Positions 59,467 to 64,000 of a stretch of 64,000 nt of DNA are shown here, piece after piece (positions within the stretch are counted from its first letter, which is position 1; each line of letters begins with the position of its first letter). The position numbers and the translations under genes were made by a program. This DNA is from Doryteuthis pealeii (Eukaryota > Mollusca > Cephalopoda > Myopsida > Loliginidae): NCBI GenBank assembly GCA_023376005.1, contig CM042157.1, forward strand, positions 94,158,889 to 94,222,888. The letters are read 5' to 3'. The notes beneath the pieces were generated by a model. The model made no database searches and had not been told where the DNA came from. It saw nothing but the letters and a program-made list of their open reading frames with translations.

Positions 59467-59611
59467 GAAATGATTATGCCAACCTATTTCAATTCGACTT
59501 TGAAAGATGGAGTCTAACTTGAATTTTTTTTTTTTTTTGTTTCATTTCTTTAATTCAGTAATAAAGAAAGGGCATTTACATAAATTTGATTTATTTAAAA
59601 AGATAATTTGT

Positions 59612-62600
59612 TTATTTCAATGGTATGTTAGCGTCATTGGAAAATTTGTCGTGTAATCCATTGCTGACCTGAAATCAAAAAAAAAAAAAAAAAGTTTCAA
59701 AATAGGTTGTGGTCTGAGTTATCAAAATAAATAACATTAAAATCTGGAAGAAGGCTTAACTGAATAAGTAACTATAGGCACCCCAATAGAGACAGTTTGA
59801 AAGAACAGTTTTTGCCTTTTCACTGCAAACTTTCCAGTTGTTTTTACAAAAGCAACTGAAGATTTTTTGATATTAGAATTTCACTGTAAGATTTTTTTAA
59901 AAAAGATAGATTCATAATTTTTAACAAACCAAAGACAATTTTCATATTAAAATAGTTTTTGATTAATTTAAAAAAAATTAATCATTTCATGTGTTGTTGT
60001 TGTTTGTTGATTCAACACATGAAGTATTATAATATAATATAGATAATATAAAAATAGACACGATTTTTATATTAAAATTTATTCAATAGCTCTCATTGTT
60101 AGTATATCTGCGTTATTCGGACTATTGTCTCGTATTCATTGTTATTTGTACAACGTTTCGGCCGATATACCTCCGGCCTTCTTCAGGTATTTCTTGTCGA
60201 ACTCTGGAACTTCTGTCGTAATTGTGAGCATCAGGAAACTTTGAACCTAACCTTTATTTAGTCCATGGGGGTATCCTTGTTCTCATTCTGCAACTCATAG
60301 CTGGATAGGAAGTTGTGTTAATTATTTTTCATGGTTACTGCCTCTACTCAGGATTTGAACCCGGAATCAGAGATAACTGTCCTTAGACCTGTCCTTAACC
60401 TAACTACCTTATCACTAGGCATGGTCCAATTGCGCCTACCCCAGCTATGGTTAGCGGAACTGAGAACAGGATACCGGCCGGTGGACTAAATAAGGGTTAA
60501 GATTCAAAGTTCCGTGACTGGCTTCCTGATTTACTCATTTCCCTAACTCTGGCATAAATAACGCAAATTGGGATAAATGCCGTTATAAAATACTACAAAT
60601 AGCAGACATAGACACCTTTGTCTTTTCTTGCGGCAGTATTTGACCAAAATTAATGATTGAATTGTTGGAGGAGTTGGGCCAAATGTCAGTTTTCAAGTTA
60701 CCATTATTTGAAAAAAAGCTTAGTTTGGGATATTTTGTTTTAGAACTGAAAATACAATCACATCCTATTCCTCTTTTAAAAAGTGTACAAGATATTCGAG
60801 AATGTTGATCATGGAATCTATCTTTAATAAAAAGTAATCTTCTAAAGTGTGTAGGCATTTACCCACCCTCTACATGAGCGGATGTGACACAAGGTCAAAT
60901 TTTAAACAGGTTTGGACAAATCAAGTTTATCTTCACCTAGACTGGTCGGCCATACACAAGGTTAAAGAGCCTAATCTGCTCTATTATTTACCATAGCTGG
61001 AGGAGAACAGTTGGATGTACACTTTCCCAAGGGTATTAGTGCCATGTGAAATGCAAACAGCCTTGTCATTTAAGTGTGTATAACAACAAAAGAAAAGAAG
61101 TTAGCTTTAAAATAAGAAAAAGAAATCTTAGCAATTTGGCCAAAAGGTTGGGGAGTTTGTCCTGCTCCAGTTAATGAGCCTTGATGAATAACATGATGGC
61201 AAAAAGACTGACAGTTGGACAAGACATGTTTCTGAAAGACAAAACAAAACAAACTGTCAGTTTAAATGGAATCAAACAAATCAATAGAGAAATATCATGA
61301 AAATTTTTAACTAAATTACAACACGTTTGTGGAGGACATTTTATTTTAACAACAATTTTGGAGGGTGGAGGATCTATTTAGATTTTGAGCAACAATTTTG
61401 GAGGTGGAGGACGCTCAATTTTGAGCACAATTTTGGGGGTGAGGACGCTCATTTTGAGCAACAATTTTGGAGGGTGGAGGCGCCTCAATTTTGAGCACAT
61501 TTGGAGGGTGAGGACGCTCATTTTGAGCAACAATTTTGGAGGTGGAGGTCGCCTCATTTTGGCAACAATTTGGAGGTGGAGGACGCTCATTTTGAGCAAC
61601 AATTTTGGAGGGTGGAGGACGCTCATTTTGAAACACCATTTCGTGGGGTGAGAAGAAGGTCCATAAACACACTCACATATTTTATGCATTCAATCTTTTA
61701 GATGGTTACCCTCTGCGTGTTTTGTGTTTTAAATTATATATAAATATTATTAATCATAAATATCATATTTTTCTTATATTAATGTACAATTGTAGTCTGA
61801 AGATCTTTTGAACCCCTGTCATTATAGAAAATACTCGAGTGTTATAATTAATGATATTATATTAAAAAGTTAAAACATATGTAGAGTGACAAACACTTTT
61901 GGGATCAGCATATATATTATATTCTATATAACACCGTGTGTATGTTGTGTGGATCTAGCGTTTTTTCTCTCAAAGATGGTTATGAAGAATCTATGATCTG
62001 AATAGTCAAACATTAGTTTTCTGATTTTTTTTTTATTTATATAAATGACAGTGAGTTTGTTAGCTTTTGATTTAAGTACGTCCTGGGATGCACGATTGCT
62101 TTGAATGAGTTCCCCAGGAAAAATTTTGGGTCCCAAATAAAGCTGTCTACTCCTACCTTGTAACCTATCCTGTGTATTCATTTTCTTAGAGACTATTGAA
62201 TGCATTTAGATTAGCTTAAAATGGTGAGGGAAGAAAAAAAAAAGAAAACACTGGGATGGCAGGGACTAATTTTAACTGTGTCTTTTTTTTAGAGTTTTGT
62301 GTGTCAGGGATGCAGGATGTGTAGCCTTATCACGCATCTCTAAAATGATAAATTGGTTTGGTTGATTAAAGATAATTCTTAAGGAAATTATAGATTCTAT
62401 GATTTATGAGAACACACCATCACTAAGATGATAATTGTTTTTTTTGTTTTTTGTTTTTGTTTAGTTTTACGGCATACAACCTCAGTGGGTTCATTTATCA
62501 TAGTTTTGAGATAATCAATTTTATGGATATACTATTTTTTATAAAATACATTTTTCTAGTTAACTCCGATAGATGGACTCTAACAGGTACTTGACGACTT

Positions 62601-64000
62601 CCGGGCAGAGTGGACCAGGGAGCGAATGGTGATGAAGGGGTGCTCATATTCCCCAAACCCCAAAACTGAACCATCACCATCAGGATGAGATTTAATCGTC
62701 ATTCCCAGGACATGTAGACCCGCAGCCACCGCCTTCTAGCACCCATATGATAAGAAGGGTATTAGGGGTGCCAATAAGGGCAAAGGTGGACATCATATAG
62801 GTGCTCAGGGCTTGAGTACAGCAGCTGATTGATCGGAGGGGAGGCCTCTCCGACGCCCGTCTAGCCCAAGAAGGAAGCCAAAGTGGAGTATTGCAAGTCA
62901 TTGAACGCTTCATCCACTGAGGCTCTATCCTTAAGCAATCACGGTCGCCACCCGCCAACAGTGTGGCCCCTTGGGGAGTCGTTATCCCTTGGCAGAGGTG
63001 CCAGTCGTGATTCTAAACGCCCAGCCCGACAGAGGCGGTAAGATTTGATAGATAACACCAATAGATGAGCTTTAATATACGAATTATTTATTAGAAAAAA
63101 AAGTGACTACCTTAAGATGAAGTTCCATAAACATGTGTTGCGGCATTACAAGTATTCAGGATCTTGTATTCCGGTAGAAATAACCACACTGCCTGATAAG
63201 TATCCACTTTTCAACATTATGTTCTGAAGAAGGAAACTCTGAAACGAAAAAAGAAAAAGTTTTCGATTAAGGAAGGAAGGTTAAATCGAACTTAACAGAC
63301 CTAAAATCCCACGCATCGTATGTGTTGTAGTGACATCACCTATGACAGAACATGGACTTACCCAGGGCATATATTTTAACAGAGTAAAAAGCTACTCAAA
63401 CGATAAGTAGGAGATACCTGTTTTTCGTGTAAGCTGTTAACAAGGAAACCTTTCCATTCGTATGTTGAGATATATTGCTGAATACAATGTGTTTCCCCTA
63501 CACTTTTTATACCCGTGTTGAGTTATTATTTACTGACCTTAAAGCAGGTCATAACAGTATGTTTACTTTTACAGAAAGAAAAAAAATAATAAAATCAGGG
63601 AAATTAAATGAAATTTAAGGGAAATTTTCAAGTGCTTGATATATCAATAAATTTCAGTGTTGATATATTAATTAATAAAAGATATAATGCACTAGTTATT
63701 TTATTCTAAAACATTTACATTTTTCCAGGTCAGTTAACTTTAGAACCATGTATCTTTGAGGCGTAACAGAACAATTCTCAAAGAATCTGTTTACTGGCTA
63801 TAAGATGCTCTAACAAAAATAGAATGCAATGGTCTGCTTATGCCGATATTGCTGAAGATAAACGACCTAAAGATACCTATATTATTAATACTTGTGGATC
63901 CTTAATGTACGGCTGTTATTATCTTGCAACACCCTCTGGCTAAAAATGAGACTGTCCAAATCATCAAGATGAAATGAAAAAATAAAAATCTGTTATCTGG
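59612..64000 (-). CDS. NOC3L: Nucleolar complex protein 3 homologue, last three exons (copy A')
   Basis: This is a third, noisy copy. Exons are at about 63111-63238, 61133-61231 and 59612-59668. The terminal exon has lost one C near the stop and the other two carry indels, so no continuous frame exists. Upstream exons lie beyond the right edge of the window. Confidence 0.7.
60085..60545 (-). mobile_element. Inverted-repeat element with tRNA-like core (copy A')
   Basis: This is the noisy third copy, with the tail at about 60150-60190 and the tRNA-like block at about 60340-60430. Confidence 0.5.
61330..61640 (-). repeat. 36-bp minisatellite (copy A')
   Basis: Noisy third copy with about eight units. 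Confidence 0.75.
62455..63055 (-). mobile_element. Dispersed 590-bp element (copy A')
   Basis: Noisy third copy. Confidence 0.5.

Larger units (their letters stand above)
53868..64000 (+). repeat. Third, noisy copy of the locus (A')
   Basis: This stretch repeats copy A from base 1 to about 10130 in the same orientation. It carries frequent one-base insertions and deletions, roughly one every 10 to 25 bases by eye. It includes the LINE tail, SINEs, microsatellites, three NOC3L exons and the 36-bp minisatellite. The errors are random indels and do not respect exons, which points to unpolished long-read sequence and not to divergence. Confidence 0.9.

Overview
The window is eukaryotic and metazoan. 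It has split exons with GT/AG borders, non-LTR retrotransposon remnants, tRNA-derived SINE-like elements, a solo LTR, microsatellites, and gene-poor AT-rich DNA. The repeat content (tRNA-headed SINEs, LINE-tail hairpins, a 110-bp array inside a dispersed element) suggests an invertebrate, possibly a mollusc, but no gene here fixes the taxon. There are no prokaryotic operons, CRISPR arrays or insertion sequences.

The dominant feature is architecture: one locus is present three times in alternating orientation. Bases 1-16408 (copy A) read as the reverse complement of 16414-32830 (copy B), around a 5-base loop at 16409-16413. Copy B continues outward through 32831-38900 into a noisy centre near 43.7 kb. 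From there the sequence folds back (about 47000-53867) and re-enters copy A at 53868-64000 (copy A'). A and B agree closely. A' and the 36.8-50 kb core are full of single-base indels. The simplest reading is fold-back (hairpin) sequencing or assembly of one molecule with uneven polishing. A real inverted duplication is possible but less likely.

Unique content, in copy-B orientation. (1) Six plus-strand exons (16784-27068) encode about 201 C-terminal residues of a nucleolar complex protein 3 homologue (NOC3L). The N-terminal part is missing because the palindrome centre lies 370 bp upstream of the first visible exon. (2) Immediately downstream and convergent lies the 3' end of an unrecognised gene (27206-27455, perhaps reaching 27759). 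The two genes' poly(A) signals lie within 16 bp. (3) The introns hold a LINE C-terminal fragment, a solo LTR that splits an older dispersed element, a 36-bp minisatellite, small palindromic elements and SINEs. (4) From 27.8 to 33.4 kb lie SINEs, microsatellites, AT-rich repeats, LINE 3' ends and an inverted-repeat element. (5) From 33.5 to 38.6 kb come an LTR-like stretch, A-rich direct repeats and a roughly 35-copy 110-bp tandem array that grew inside a dispersed element. A single-unit version of that element sits elsewhere in the same window.

I found no convincing new biological system. The most useful points are the triple-read locus, a hammerhead-ribozyme-like core in a repeat tail, a tRNA-like module framed by inverted repeats, and a hairpin tail shared between a LINE and several non-autonomous repeats.
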